Below, piece after piece: positions 10,711 through 22,552 of a stretch of DNA of 64,000 nucleotides. The notes below the pieces were generated by a model. That model did no database searches. It was given only the letters and a program-made list of their open reading frames with translations, and was not told the origin of the DNA. Position 1 is the stretch's first letter. Each line of letters starts with the position of its first letter. A program made the translations under genes and the position numbers. The DNA is from Hymenopus coronatus (Eukaryota > Arthropoda > Insecta > Mantodea > Hymenopodidae). The stretch covers positions 74,445,001 through 74,509,000 of the forward strand of contig CM060895.1 of assembly GCA_030762935.1 (NCBI GenBank). Reading direction: 5' to 3'.

Positions 10711-11193
10711 TCAGGTAGGATGGTCGTGCATTGGTAGATCCGTCTTGACAGTTCTTAGAATGCCGCACAGATTCAGTTCAGCTCCATACCTCTGAACTGT
10801 AACAATGTGATAGTTGTGGGTAACTTTCTGAACAAATTTGCAATCAATAATATCTTTCTGTGAAGCCCGTTCTGTTACTAGGCGTTTAGCAGTTTGTATA
10901 CTAGAACTGTCACCGGTTTCTAAATAAGTACAAGAATAAGTAGAAAACGTATAATTGTTGTTGTAAAACAAATTAGTTTTGCTCATATTTGAGCAGAACA
11001 AAGATGATATTCGAACGCCTTCCTTCCTACTGACGTGGTTTTGTGTTATGCAGTGATATATGTTTTGCAATAATGGGTTGCACTGTACGTTTACCTTTGC
11101 TCGCGCAAATAGCGTCGTGGTATTGCCAAATCTGGCCGCTTTTGCTGTGCACAAGGAAATTGGTACAAACGTCCTACCTCTGCTAATGACCAA
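10711..11193 (-). other. 160-codon open frame of unknown nature
   Basis: This is the longest frame outside any recognised repeat, ATG to TGA, with no stop over 480 bp of AT-rich sequence. The protein is rich in Ser, Thr, Asn and Cys, with no signal peptide, membrane segment or motif I recognise. The TGA at its 3' end overlaps, on the opposite strand, a good splice-acceptor-like tract (TGTATTTCAG ending at 10711). The open stretch may therefore reflect an exon on either strand, or chance. Confidence 0.2.
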
Positions 11194-12420
11194 CGCACGT
11201 GAAAACTACTTATAGAAGCAACAATGGAGGAAGATCTATCCCACCCTGGCTAACCGGGATTGCCATAATAGACACCTTGCCCTCCAGGGATTATATATGC
11301 AAATTATAATTCTAATTTTAATGTAAATTTAAAGAAATTCTTGTTCAGGCATTTCTCATTTAATTGCCTATTTTTAAAGAAAAATCTGTTTATGTCTCAC
11401 TGAATTTTTCAAGTTTTCACTATGAGTTATGGAAGTTGATTAATTTCAATATAACTATTTCATATTCTAACTAGTACAGACTTAATTTCTGCCGTCTCTG
11501 AAATTGTCAAGATAATAAATTATAAGCTACTCACAAGTAGCATTTCGAAAACAAAAACTCGAAAAAAAAAGTGAAATTAAAAGTTCACCATGTTGCTTTA
11601 ACTAAATTAGTCATTTACGGCTTTACATTTTTTTATTTAAAAAAACTATTTTGCAGCTTGAAAGTAATCGTTATTAGTCTAGGTAATTAAAATTAAAAAT
11701 AAAAATCTAAAATATTTTCATTCTTTTTTGCCTAATTTCACCAATGTATTGCCTTAAACTTTAATTTATATGCTTAGAAGTTTTAAGATTTGAAATTTAT
11801 ATCTATGTTAAGCATAAGAAACCATCCAATTAGAAATCGATTCTCATCACGTGATCATTATGCCATCTTACGTAGAACTTATATCGCCAGGTCTTGACAC
11901 GCTAATTGCTTTCCTATGTAAGATTACGGGCCAGGAATTACTGGGATATCTATAAAAATCACAACTTGTGATGCTTGAATACTTCTTTGAGAATTTAACG
12001 TCCTTTAAAAGGATTGTTGACGTCCTATTAGATTTGATACCTGTACACAATCTCTTCTGTTATATGTGGTGTCTAGGGGTGTGGGATGTAGGGTGTAGGA
12101 AATGGAAAGTTTAGGAACCCCGTCTAAGCTTGCGCCCATCGTCATCTGTATCTGGTCAAACTTCGAGTTTCTGAACTCATCTCTCCCTCCTAGCGGTCAC
12201 TGTAGAAGCACAAAGGGTCGGGCACCTAGGCTCGGTGACTACCTCGGTTGCGGGTGCTCCTTACATTTACTTACGACAAGCTTGAAAAACTAGCCAAGCA
12301 GAGAGCAATTCTCCAAACAGCTCTTCACATGATCATTTAGCACATCAGATTTTGCGTCGGCGTGAATTGATTCACTAACTGCCTTTATGTGTAAAATCAC
12401 TGAACAGGAGTTGCTGATAC
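11194..12420. other. unassigned DNA, AT-rich then a GC-richer island
   Basis: 11280-11830 is very AT-rich with no features. 12060-12290 is GC-richer (GGGTGTGGGATGTAGGGTG; CCTCCTAGCGGTCACTG) and contains a 63-codon plus frame without a recognised domain. It could be an unrecognised SINE or retro-fragment. Confidence 0.4.
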
Positions 12421-13666
12421 ACGAGAACCTCTATTTATATTTTGAGCTTTGACAACAATGATTGCTATAAGTGCCATCTGGTGTTTCCACTGAAGAGTTT
12501 GACATTGTTGACCTTAACCTACTTCAGATATTTTGTCAATAGATTGTTATTTATATTGTTTACTGTGAGTGAATTTAAAATTGTGCCTCAGCGAAAAGAT
12601 GAAATTAACTTGTGAAAATGTTCGTGTGACGACTTAATATAATTTTCCACGTGGATTATCAAGACAAGAGTGCATTGCTCAACCTACTACTGCATTTGGC
12701 AATGAAGCTGCATCTTTGTCACTGTGGAACGCTGGTATAATGAGTTTAATCGCGGCCACCGTTCGCTCAGTGACGAAATTCTTGATGGTCATCCAATTAG
12801 TTGTGCCACAGCCATTTGCTGCTGTGTAAAGCCTGATAGTGCGAGATAACCGCATACTGTGATATAGAGGGCAACCTAGGCATTAGTTCTATATAAAATA
12901 TTGCAACATCATTTGCCATGGACAAGGTTTGCTCTCGTTGGATCCCACATAATTTGACATGATCTCAAAAGGATGCTCGTATTGATTGGTGCACACAAAT
13001 GCTCAAGTAATAGAATGGTGGGACTTCAAAAGACATAAATAAGATTATAACAGGTTACGAATCATGAATCTATGCATATGAGCTGGAACGTAAAGAGGCA
13101 GTTGATAGTATGGATATTTCAAGATGTACCAAATGCAACATATGTTCGCACTCAAAACACTTCGAAACAATTTGTGCATTTTGTTTTTAGAAAAACTGGT
13201 CATGTGGCAACAGTGCCTTTAGAGGAACTTAATATGGTCGTTTATAAACGGTACACTTGCATTTGTTTGCCGGTCACCAAACCAGTGTCATCGTATCATT
13301 CTTCATGAGGACAATGCGAGCGCTCACACATTTTGTCTAACAACCGTCTATTTGAACAGTCAAAAAAATCGAATTCATGGTCATTCGCCGTACAGTCCTG
13401 ATTTTTACACCCAATGAGTTCTATTTTCCGAACATCAAGAATAAAATGCGTGATTTTCTTCGGCAGAAGGAGTCATTGATGCTTTCAAAAACCATGTTTT
13501 GAAGGTGTCTCAAGCAGATTGGTAAAAATGTTATGAAAAATTATTCGAACGCATCCAGAAATGTATTCATCATAAATAAGAATATTTCGAGAAACAATAA
13601 AGCAATTTTCAATGATAAATTAATATTTTCTATTATTATACTCAACATATAAATAGTGTACCTCGT
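12421..13666 (+). mobile_element. mariner transposon, full-length but dead
   Basis: Inverted terminal repeats frame the element: ACGAGAACCTCTATTTATAT at 12421 and, at 13641-13666, a sequence whose reverse complement begins ACGAGGTACACTATTTATAT. The 1.25-kb size is typical of mariner. The transposase is recognisable in pieces on the plus strand. WIPHNL lies near 12940. VWIFQDVPNATYVRTQN and FRKTGHVATVPLEEL lie at about 13105-13230. ILHEDNASAHT, matching the catalytic H-DNA--H block, is near 13300, and HSPYSPDF near 13385. Frameshifts and stops occur in every segment and the expected TGDESW motif reads TGYES-stop, so no active enzyme can be made. A clear TA duplication is not visible. Confidence 0.9.
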
Positions 13667-14934
13667 AGCTATAAAACCCGCTGCGAAATTCACAACCGAT
13701 TCCTCCATCTCTTTCTACTACCTATATGCAATGTTTATATTCATAAAGTTCTATTAGTATGCGAACATTCTCTATTTGTATCACATGCTTATGGCACTTA
13801 TTTCTATGTTCGTCTATCGTTTGTATTTTTCTCCTCATACTTTGTTACTCTCGGATTTCCTGGTTTCTTTTTAATCCTGTATTCGGTAATCGGCCAGTGG
13901 TCTTAAAATCACATCTCTGCTACTTGAATTCTTCTTTAAGTCCAGATTTCTGCATCATAAAATTAACTCGAAACAACTCACTTTCCTTGGCATCGTCATC
14001 TTCTAGTACAGAATCAACTTCGTCGACAAAAGATTCTGCTAGAAATTCATCAGTTCTAGTTACTTTATCATTATGTGGAAAAATGTAATAATGTAATGCT
14101 CCTCTTTTGATAAAGAAAGACCAAGGTATTGTGAAAAGAATATATACTATTAATTACATTTACTCAAGCAAAAACTTCTTAACATTTCATGATTTTCTCT
14201 CTCCTTACCTTTTTCAAGAGTTCAAACTATTTTTTGGAACTTGTGTAATTTCTTTTCCTAATCCTTAGCATACAAATAAGAGATGTCACATCCAAGAATG
14301 TGTTCTAAGAATTCTTTCCCAATTACAATATTAGTTCCAAGATATTGTTTTTCACAAAGCCTTTTGCTTTTTCACAAATCTCTTTTGCTCTTTTCCATAA
14401 ATTACTTTTTCATTTTGATACATATACATAATCTATTTTGTCGTGTGTACTGTCAGTCGTTTCTTTGCAGCCCGGCATATCAGCTGACATATTATACAAC
14501 TAGGCTAATTAATTGCCTATCCATATTTTGCATTTCTCATTGTGTATGACAGCAGCTTATCGTTAACGTACAGGTGATATATCCGGAAATTTGAGCACAA
14601 ATTAAACAATTACTTTTTTCATACAAAATTATAATGCGATTTTCCCATTTGGTGCATCTTAGCTATCAATTAACTGAAGATATCCATGGGTAGGCGATGT
14701 AAATGTGTGTAATAAAATGTCTGTTTTGAATTTTGATACTGGTCATAGATTAGTTTAAAAATATACTTATTACAATTATTCGGTGTTTTTTTTTTTTTTA
14801 ATTTTTTCCATTCTTAATATAAAATAATTTTAAAACACTTAACAATTTGATAATACATAAGCAAACAATAAATGACTAATCCATGCTATCTCAGCCTGAT
14901 AGAATTCTGATTAAATTAGGATTAATAATTAAAA
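13667..14934. other. unassigned AT-rich DNA
   Basis: Two plus-strand frames of 109 and 88 codons (13759-14088, 14283-14549) consist largely of hydrophobic and Ser residues from pyrimidine-rich DNA. The first has a Ser-rich tail. No domain or splice context supports them. A poly-T run is at 14788-14801. Confidence 0.35.
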
Positions 14935-15746
14935 AAGTTATTGACAATACATCACTTTTGCCACAGCTCGCTAACAAATTGTTGTTCAAAAGCCTATTCT
15001 TCTCTCTGCATCATACCAATCAAGATAAACATTAGCAAAAATTGTCTTTATCACTTGCTTCCTTGTAAGTGGAAGGGAAATAAGGTAGTACACCAGGCTA
15101 AAATGATAGTTAAATCATTTAAAAACCGGTATTTATGCGATTTAAAACAACTCCTTTGCATGACCAGGAGTTCAAAAATTTCAGTATGAGATGCTATTAA
15201 GTGTTTTAAAACTGTAAGCAATAGAAAGGAATATCTCAAAAACGGTCAAGTTCATGACAAAGATATGTATGACATAAATTGTGAGTCTTAACAAGAGCTA
15301 CATTTCTTGTGTAATGCGTTTTTGTCTATCTCTAACGGTTTAGCAGTTATGCAAAATTCAGCAACATTCATCCAGAACGAAGAGGTCTTCAGAAGCTGTC
15401 CCCATTAAATTCAAGACATAAATTTTACCTGTCATATAAATATCTTTAATGAACGATATTTTAATCAAAATCGTTAGTCATTTTTTAGGAAAACATCATT
15501 TTTTAAATATTTCCATAGTTTGAGGAGGGGAGATTTCCCTCAAAATCTTCGCGTTGCATCCTTGGAAGATACTGAACTCAAATATCAAGTTTGGTATTTT
15601 AGTGACTTCGTTTTTGAGTTATCTGTTCACTGACACTGGATACACACATACATTCTTCTAAAATGCCTTCTTTTTTGGATACTGGTGACCCAAAAACCTG
15701 GGCAGAATGCAATTCCCTCTCTACCTATGTACCATGTAAAGAAAGT
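14935..15746 (-). mobile_element. HINE-like repeat, terminus eroded at left
   Basis: Family order is clear from TAACAAATTGTTGTTC to the shortened palindromic end (CTCTCTACCTATGTACC...GAAAGT). The TCTGATGTG terminus is degraded and the GT microsatellite nearly absent (ACACACATACATTC). The internal AAATATCAAGTTTGGTATTT palindrome is kept with one mismatch. Confidence 0.8.
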
Positions 15747-16974
15747 AAAAATGTTCTATTTAGCTCAATATCTTTAGAAGAAAATAGAGTTTTATTTTAA
15801 TCAAATTTAATAAATTGATTAATCTGTCCAGAATGAAAAAAACATAATTGAATGGACGTTTCTTTTATTACCCAATAACGTTCTAATACTTAGAAAATCA
15901 CTTTTATCAATTCGGTGTTCCGTCATCAGGAGACAAATACAAATATAAAGATATTTCCACAATTGTACACCAATCAAACACATTGTTACCATATTAAAAC
16001 GCCCAAAGAGTGTGACGTTACAACATGTGCTGATGTTTGATACGAGGCCTTTCTCTTGGGTGGTGTTGGTCTTTACCCGGATTCAGTATTTCAGGAATCC
16101 TTCAACATAGAGCTACAGAACTACATAGACCTGCAACTAGTTACATTATGTTGATGAAGAGACCAAAGGGAGAATAAATCAGGCGGATTGTCATGTTAAA
16201 TACAGGTCACGTTCTAGACAATGAACGTCGTGTCGGTGGATGTGCAGGTCCCGGCGACAAACGTACTTCCGAATGCAAGGTTGGCTATGATGCTCATTAT
16301 CGATACTCTGTGCCCCGGGTCCCTGAGAGGCATGAAAACGCGTTTGTATATTGTTTCCTGAACAAATGATCAAGTTGGGTTATTGATTCGAGCAGTAAAC
16401 AATGAACTGGACTTTATTAGTGCCCTGAGGTATGCTTAGCAGCACAACGAGGTTGCCATGGGAACCACAATATGAGACCTTGCATCCATTTTGCTGTTCT
16501 GTGGAGCTTATTAACCTTAAAGCAAAGGAAGTTTAATTAACAAAGCAAGGAGGGAAGAGGGAAACACTCCATTTAATTTGTAGATTGGGAAAGCTAGAAT
16601 CTGTCGCTCATTTAAATCAATTTAAATGAATCTTTATAAAACCAACACTACGTATTTTAATGACTAATGAAAACTCAGGCTGATCAAAACGTAAATCTCT
16701 TAAACTTTTGACTAATTAGCAAATAAATTGTATTTTAAAAACATCGTTCGCGACTATGATGTAATCAGTAGCGATTGTGTCGCAAGTCAGATAAAATTCA
16801 CCGTCTGCAACACCAAGAATTGTAAGAGAACCGACTAATGGAGGAAAAATGTAAAATCACGGGAGGGCACATACTAGGAAAGGGGAATATACTGGGTCTT
16901 TAGATTTATTCGGTTTTTAGTGCCAATGGGCTTCTATGCATGATGTCATTAGTTCAGTGAGCCCCTTGTCTCAA
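15747..16974. other. unassigned DNA
   Basis: No recognised repeat. Around 16190-16340 a GC-richer stretch holds a 60-codon minus frame with no domain. Confidence 0.4.
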
Positions 16975-17225
16975 AGGGATGGCCGCGCTCGCTGAAGTGC
17001 TACGTGACACATGGGATCATGTGTTTGAGTCCCGCCTTTTTTATTTTTAAAATACGGTTTTGGAGTCTGGTCGGGACTCCGGCACTGTATACCCTTTTTA
17101 TATGTTCTTAGCATTTACTTGGTTGCTGTTTGATTACTGTTTTTGCTGGTTTCTTCCGAGACACACACACATATTCACATTTCACAAGCATATAAAAACC
17201 CATGCCCAAGCGCACGGGATCGTGT
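16975..17225 (+). mobile_element. SINE-like element, left arm of an inverted pair
   Basis: The tRNA-like head has GTGTTTGAGTCCCGCC (box-B-like) near 17025, followed by GTCGGGACTCCGGCACTGTA, a CA-rich microsatellite and CCCATGCCCAAG. The last part pairs with CTTGGGCATGGG at 17239-17250. The box-B-like segment recurs directly at about 17213-17238, so the unit is dimer-like. Confidence 0.6.
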
Positions 17226-17490
17226 GTTTGAGTCCCGCCTTGGGCATGGGTGTTTCGGTGTTTGTTAATGTGTGTGTATGTATGTGAATTTGGAAGCAAA
17301 CAGGAAACCAAATAGGTCAACAAAATAAATGTAAGAAAACTGGAAGAAAGAGGATAAAGGAATACTGTGCCGGAGTCCCGACAAGCCTCCGGAACTGTAT
17401 TAAAAAGGGGGAGGGGTGCAGAATTGAACCTTGGACCGCATACATTGCCAACTTCGTAAACTGATGTTGATGTACTGATTACTGCCTGGG
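17226..17490 (-). mobile_element. SINE-like element, right arm of an inverted pair
   Basis: Its reverse complement follows the left arm in order: CCCATGCCCAAG, a CA-rich stretch, GTCGGGACTCCGGCACAGTA. It ends near GCAGAATTGAACCTTGGACC, a box-B-like head on the minus strand. The arms together form an imperfect hairpin of about 150 bp per arm centred near 17225. Confidence 0.6.
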
Positions 17491-17632
17491 GCAGAATTGT
17501 TTTTCACCGGGGTATTTGCAAGAGGCAGTGCGTGATAAACTCGCTGGCTAGTATTGACGTCATACGCGGAAAATGACTGGCGGCAAAGGCCGATTAGATC
17601 TGAAGACCCTATATAACTAAACTATAAGTTTT

Positions 17633-18469
17633 ACTTTCTCTATTAAATACATACTAGGTGAAGAAGGTATTGCATTCTACCAACATTTTCAATCCCAAAT
17701 TTCACCGCAAATGTTCTTAGAATCTCTTAATTCCAACAAAGGATTTTTATGTCTCCATCAATTCTATCCCGAGATTTTAGTATAAATGAACATTTTATGG
17801 TCTCCTGTATCGAAATGTAAGCATTTTTAGAAGGTCCGTGTATATGTGTGTGTGTGTTTGTGTGAACAGCATAACTCAAAAGCGAAAATTCGGTTAAATA
17901 CTAAACATTATAATTAAGTTCAACATCTTCCAAGGATGTTACACGAAGGTTTACACGAAAATTCCCCACCCCAAACTACCCTTTATATGGAAACATTTTG
18001 AAAGTTCTCAAAAATAGCTCTAACGTTTTTGATTCAACTACCGCATATTAAAGATATTTAAATGTATAATTATATTAAATTTTCTGGGAATAGTCTCTGA
18101 AAGTCTTTTAATTCAGAACTACCTTTGCAAAACTATTAAACCGTAAAAGATAAATAAAAATTTACTGCTTACTTGTCTAACTCGTATGCCGCAAGCGATA
18201 GACAAAATCTTGCTGAACAAAAATATAGATCTCATTAAATACACAATTTATGTCGTATACGTTCCACATGACAACCTGCTTTTAAATATTGAGTAAGTTT
18301 TAGCCTAGCGTACTCCCTTTATTTTCCTTCTACATACAAGGAACCAAGTAATAAGACCGTTTCTACTAATGCTTATCTCAATTAGCATGAAGTAGATACA
18401 AGAATAAACTTTTTAATAATAATTTGTTACAGACATGCAGAAAAAGTCATGTGGATGGAACACATCAAA
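17633..18469 (+). mobile_element. HINE-like repeat, full ends
   Basis: It starts ACTTTCTCTATTAAATAC after a T run and ends GAACACATCAAATTTT. The GT microsatellite and CATAACTCAAAAGCGAAAA are present. The internal palindrome is degraded (AAATACTAAACATTATAATT). A short duplication of the CTAACTCGTATGCCGCAAGC region near 18175-18205 is specific to this copy. Confidence 0.85.
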
Positions 18470-18479
18470 TTTTCTAGCT

Positions 18480-18680
18480 ATGCTGCGCACACACATTCAC
18501 GTGTTTTTTTGTTTTTTGTTTGTTTTTTTTTCTTCAGAAGGTCACAAAATATGTATTTGCGGTGAAATATCGGTGTCGAATTTTTGAGTGGAGTACAATA
18601 CGTTCTTTATCTACTATGCACGTGCTATGAAAGCAAAATGTATTGCTTTTGGATTCAGGAGATCTCAAGGCATACAATTC
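18480..18680 (-). mobile_element. HINE-like repeat, two short terminal fragments
   Basis: 18540-18635 matches the minus-oriented right end (GGTGAAATATCGGTGTCGAA, then TTCTTTATCTACTATGCACG). 18645-18680 (CTTTTGGATTCAGGAGATCT) repeats the segment that normally precedes it. These two end-fragments lie between a full copy and a LINE remnant. Confidence 0.6.
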
Positions 18681-18689
18681 TCGTCCTTT

Positions 18690-19132
18690 CTTCTTTTTCT
18701 GCCCCGTCTACAAAATCTTGTTGATTCTATTATTATATATCCTTAGAGTCCACAATTTTGTGCTGCTTGGTGTTTTCTCTTCTCTGTCATTCTTTCCAAG
18801 TGTTGTTTCCAATTGCTATCATATTCTTTTATTGTTTCATTTAAGTCATCATATTTAACTGTCTTATTTTTCATCCAATCTTGTGTATCCTGCTATAGCT
18901 GTGAGGAATTTCATTTCGGATGTGTGTGTTCTTCTTTTGTGTTGGGGGGCCATTGTCCTTGTTTCTGAACAATAAGCTAAAGCGGGAGTGGTCATTGCAT
19001 TGTACATCTTTATTATTCTGACTTTCCCAGCTTTATTTTTATTGTTAGGTCCTGTTCTGCACTTAAATGTGTTCAGTTTTTGCTAATGTATATTTCAGGC
19101 CATATGTTATCTGGCATCCTAGAACATTAAAT
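18690..19132 (-). pseudogene. decayed LINE reverse-transcriptase C-terminal region (RTE/BovB-like)
   Basis: Minus-strand translation from about 19030 gives KMYNAMTTPALAYCSETRTM, then EMKFLTAIAGYTRLDEK. This is the Y-SETW----E-KFLR--AGYTR-D region downstream of RT in RTE/BovB-type elements. Stops follow, then a basic Lys/Arg-rich tail near 18700. It is the same protein region as at 6655-7005 but on the opposite strand, so it is an independent insertion. Confidence 0.75.
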
Positions 19133-19161
19133 ACAGACGCTTGTTTTATGCTTCTATTTTT

Positions 19162-19995
19162 ACTTTCTCTATACGTACTATGTATATAGTGTATAGAGAA
19201 GGTATTGTATTGTACCAAAAATTCGATACCGAGATTTCATTGGAAATGGTGTGTTTGTCTGTCTGTCTGTCTGTCTGTGTGTGTGTCTATGGGCAGCATA
19301 GCTCAAAAACGAAAATACCGTTAAATATCAAACTAGGTATTTAAGTTTGGTATCTTCCAAGGATGCGACACGAAGATTTTCAATAAAATCCGCCCACTCC
19401 AAACTACCCTTCACATGTAAAAAAATTCTAAAATTTTTATTTTCTTAAAAATGACTCTAAAGGTTTCTATTTAAATCTCATATATTAAAGATATTTACTT
19501 GACAAATAAAATGTATATCTTGAGCTTTCTGGGAATAGTCTCTGAAGACTACTTTATTCTGGATCAATTTTATGGATGTTTGCATAACTGCTAAACTGTA
19601 AGAGATAGACAAAGACTTACCACACATAAAATGTAGAGCATATTAAAACACACAATTTATGTTGTACACATTTTTTTTTTTTTCGTGTAGTTGATCGTTT
19701 TTAGGACATTCCTTGTTTTTAGTTTCAGCGTTTAAAAGCATACTTTGCTCATACAGGAATTTTTCTACTGCTGTCCATACAAATAAAGGAACTTCACTCA
19801 TATGGCAAACAGCTTTTGACTAACACTTTAACCTATGATACTCCCTTATTTCGCATCTACTTAAAAGGAAGCAAGTAATAAGACTATTTCTGCTAATGTT
19901 TTCTCAAATAGCATGAAGTAAATAGAAGCCTAAGCTTTTTAACACTAATTTGTTGTAGAGATGTAGAGAAAGTCATGTGAATGGAACACATCAGA
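19162..19995 (+). mobile_element. HINE-like repeat, well preserved
   Basis: This is a clear example of the left-end palindrome: ACTTTCTCTATACGTACTAT, then GTATATAGTGTATAGAGAAGG. It ends ACACATCAGA followed by six T's. The microsatellite is (GTCT)n and (GT)n. All internal blocks are in order, so it is a good reference copy. Confidence 0.9.
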
Positions 19996-20159
19996 TTTTT
20001 TATAACTATTTTGGCCCGGACCGAGTGATCCCTTGTTTTCGCAATTAAAGTTTTCACGTTATTTGTCATGAATATTACGTTTAATTTCTGTTATTCTATG
20101 AAGTTCATCCTCACTTTTCGCTCTTTCTATTTGCAATTGTCTCCTCCGTGGTCTGGGGC

Positions 20160-20400
20160 TAATATGGTCTAGGGGTAACATTCTCAATCTCACGGGTTCA
20201 AACCCGTCGGAGGGCGATGGATTTTTTCGGGCGTAAAGATGGCTTCCTTCGGAAGGGAAGCAAAACCGTTGATTCTGTGTCGCAGATTTACGGCACGTAA
20301 AAGAACTTCAAGCCTGATAAAGAGGTCTCTGAGAAATATTAAGCGTATTTCACGCCCAATATAGTATGGGACGCTAAGAATCGCAGTAGTTACAGATAAT
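20160..20400 (+). mobile_element. tRNA-derived SINE, family 2
   Basis: Box-B match GGGTTCAAACCC near 20202 is followed by a body with TTCCTTCGGAAGGGAAGC (a small palindrome), GTCGCAGATTTACGGCACGT and CACGCCCAATATAGTATGGG. The tail is AT-rich. Copies at 20905, 37905 and 38803 share this order. Confidence 0.85.
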
Positions 20401-20904
20401 TAAATTAAAATTTAATTTAATTTTTAGAAAACATTGTCTTTACTATTCTTATTGCAAATTAATTTCTCTTAAATTTACGTGGAATTTTTATATATGTATA
20501 ATATGTGAATGTAATACAATACTTTGCCTGTCTATTAAAAATAAGCGGTAGAAAAATCAAACGGCTCTACTTGAACCATTCTCGCTGCGTTTGTCATGTA
20601 ATTAATAATGTTTTAAACGCTCTACCAATAAGTATACTTGAGAGATTTTGCCACACGTGAGTTAGACGTTGGGTAACCCTGTTGGCTTGTTTGGCCCTCC
20701 CGGCTACTACGCTAATAGATTACTCTAGGTGTGCCTCGGGAGATATGGGCCCCAAGCTGTCTCACAAACAGTGGCGTATATTGTGGGTTATCAAAGCTAT
20801 CACTGAAGCCCATGCACAAAGTAAATTAGAAATTACTAAGTAATATTAATAATAATTTCAATACCAGTTCCCTTCATGGAAAATTAACACGTTGCAAAAA
20901 TGGA
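20401..20904. other. unassigned DNA
   Basis: CAGTGGCGTATATTG at about 20770 resembles the CAGTGGCGTA start of many hAT-type terminal repeats, but no partner was found. Otherwise nothing recognised. Confidence 0.35.
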
Positions 20905-21010
20905 AATGCAATTTTATTTATGGATACTCTTTAACTGCTGTGGTTCTCAGCGTCCCATTCTAAATTGAGCTTAATTTTGCTCAGGGGCCTCAACGTGTTG
21001 CAGGTGGAAT
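20905..21010 (-). mobile_element. tRNA-derived SINE, family 2, 3' fragment
   Basis: It carries CTGTGGTTCTCAGCGTCCCA and TTTTGCTCAGGGGCCTCA, the reverse complement of the family 2 3' half. ACACGTTGCA at about 20888 and AACGTGTTGCA at about 20992 flank it and may be a duplicated target. Confidence 0.75.
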
Positions 21011-21406
21011 ATATACTGTCGAACCGAGGAGAGCATAGAGCTTCGGATGCTTGAAACTGCAGCCCTGCATTATGATACGGTCAGAGAGGAGTTCCGAAGG
21101 AGGAACGCGGAATCAGCAAACGAAGGCTTCGGAAAACGAAATCGCAACACCATACATAAACGTCCCGAAAATATCAAAAGATCACGACTGCCTTGTTTCC
21201 TTGTTAGGAATTCTGTTTTTTTTTATTTGGGTTTAAAATGTTTCTTTTAAAGGTTTAGTTAAGCAAATAAGTTAACCCTTTCATTATGATTTCAAAACAT
21301 AAGCTCATTCATTAAGCACATGGAGTTAAACGCAGGAAAGAGTGTGTTGTGTTTTTAATTATAGTTATTATGTATTATTGATCAATAGTTTTAATATATA
21401 TTGGTA
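21011..21406. other. unassigned DNA
   Basis: A 67-codon plus frame (21047-21250) and an overlapping 61-codon frame have no recognised domain. Confidence 0.35.
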
Positions 21407-21690
21407 TTTTTTTTTTTTTTTTTTTTTTTTAACTGTTTAAGGTCATATCGGGGGCTTTCCACTTGAAACAACTCGTTGTCTGTAGGTTCTTTTACGTTGG
21501 TTTAAATCATTTTGTTTTACTCAAACACGCACACATTCACACTCACATACAAACTTCCAGACTCTGTGGGGGATAGGGAATAATTCTGGCTAAAGAAAAA
21601 TTCCCCGCCTCAGTCGGGAATCGAACCCGAGATCCCCGGAGGCAGTCTACGTTGGTATTCTTCAGTTCATATTGTCAGTGTACCAAGGCA
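21407..21690 (-). mobile_element. tRNA-derived SINE, family 3, with poly-A tail
   Basis: A run of about 23 T's (reverse of a poly-A tail) opens the feature. The body has CACACGCACACATTCACACT, GACTCTGTGGGGGATAGGGA and, near the right, GGGAATCGAACCCGAGATCC, which is a box B on the minus strand. The second copy is at 47050. Confidence 0.8.
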
Positions 21691-21841
21691 GTCCTAATTC
21701 TTCGAAATGGATGAACAATTAGTAAACAAACAATTCTCAAAGTTGAAATACGAGGATACGTTACCGTACGTCAAACATGTGAGTCCAATAGCAGCTCTTC
21801 CACTCTTGCAGTATGAGCAGCAGGGAAAACAACCTGACGCG

Positions 21842-22552
21842 TCCCATTCACTTGATTTCTCTATATCTCTGTAGCAAATAATTGATTTCTTGTAACTAGA
21901 AGGGAAATAAGAGAGTACACTAGGCTAAAGTGATAGTCAAATCTTTTAAAAGCTGGTTCCCACGAGGTTGAAATTCACTTATTTGCATTGCCAAGGGTTG
22001 ACAAATTCCTGTATGAGAAACATTTTAAGCATTTTAAAACAGAAAACATAACGAAGAGTATCTGAAAAAGGGTGAACTCCACGAAAAAAATATGAGTAAC
22101 ATAAATTGTGTGTTTTAACGAGATATAGTTTTTTTTTTGTAATAAGATTTTGTCTATTTTGTCTTGTTGTTTAACCGTTATGCAAAATTCTGCAAAACTC
22201 ATCCACAATAAAGAGGTCTTCAGAGCCTATTCCCAGAAAATATACGGCATTGCAATCGTTAAAGCCATTCCTAAGAAAAACATTTTCAAAAAAATTTCCA
22301 TATAAAGGGTAGTTTGTGGTGGGTGATTTTCTTGAATATCTTCGTGCCCTTGAAAGATACCAAACAAAGGACAAGTACAAAGTTTGATATTTGTTCTTGA
22401 GTACACAGGGTCCTTTTTACAAAAATGTTTATTTTGGACTCAAGGAACCTCAAAACATATATTTCCGGGAAAATTTCACATAAATTTTTTTTAATGGGAT
22501 CCAATACTTTCTCTACTATATACATTGTATGTACATACGGGCTAGAGAAAGT
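21842..22552 (-). mobile_element. HINE-like repeat
   Basis: It begins TCCCATTCACTTGATTTCTC with the first TCTGATG bases lost, and ends at the palindrome CTTTCTCTACTATATACATT...GGGCTAGAGAAAGT. The microsatellite is almost gone. About 0.7 kb. Confidence 0.82.

Noticed and set aside
12421..13666. Active mariner
   Set aside because: Stops and frameshifts in all transposase segments; a key motif (TGDESW) is broken.
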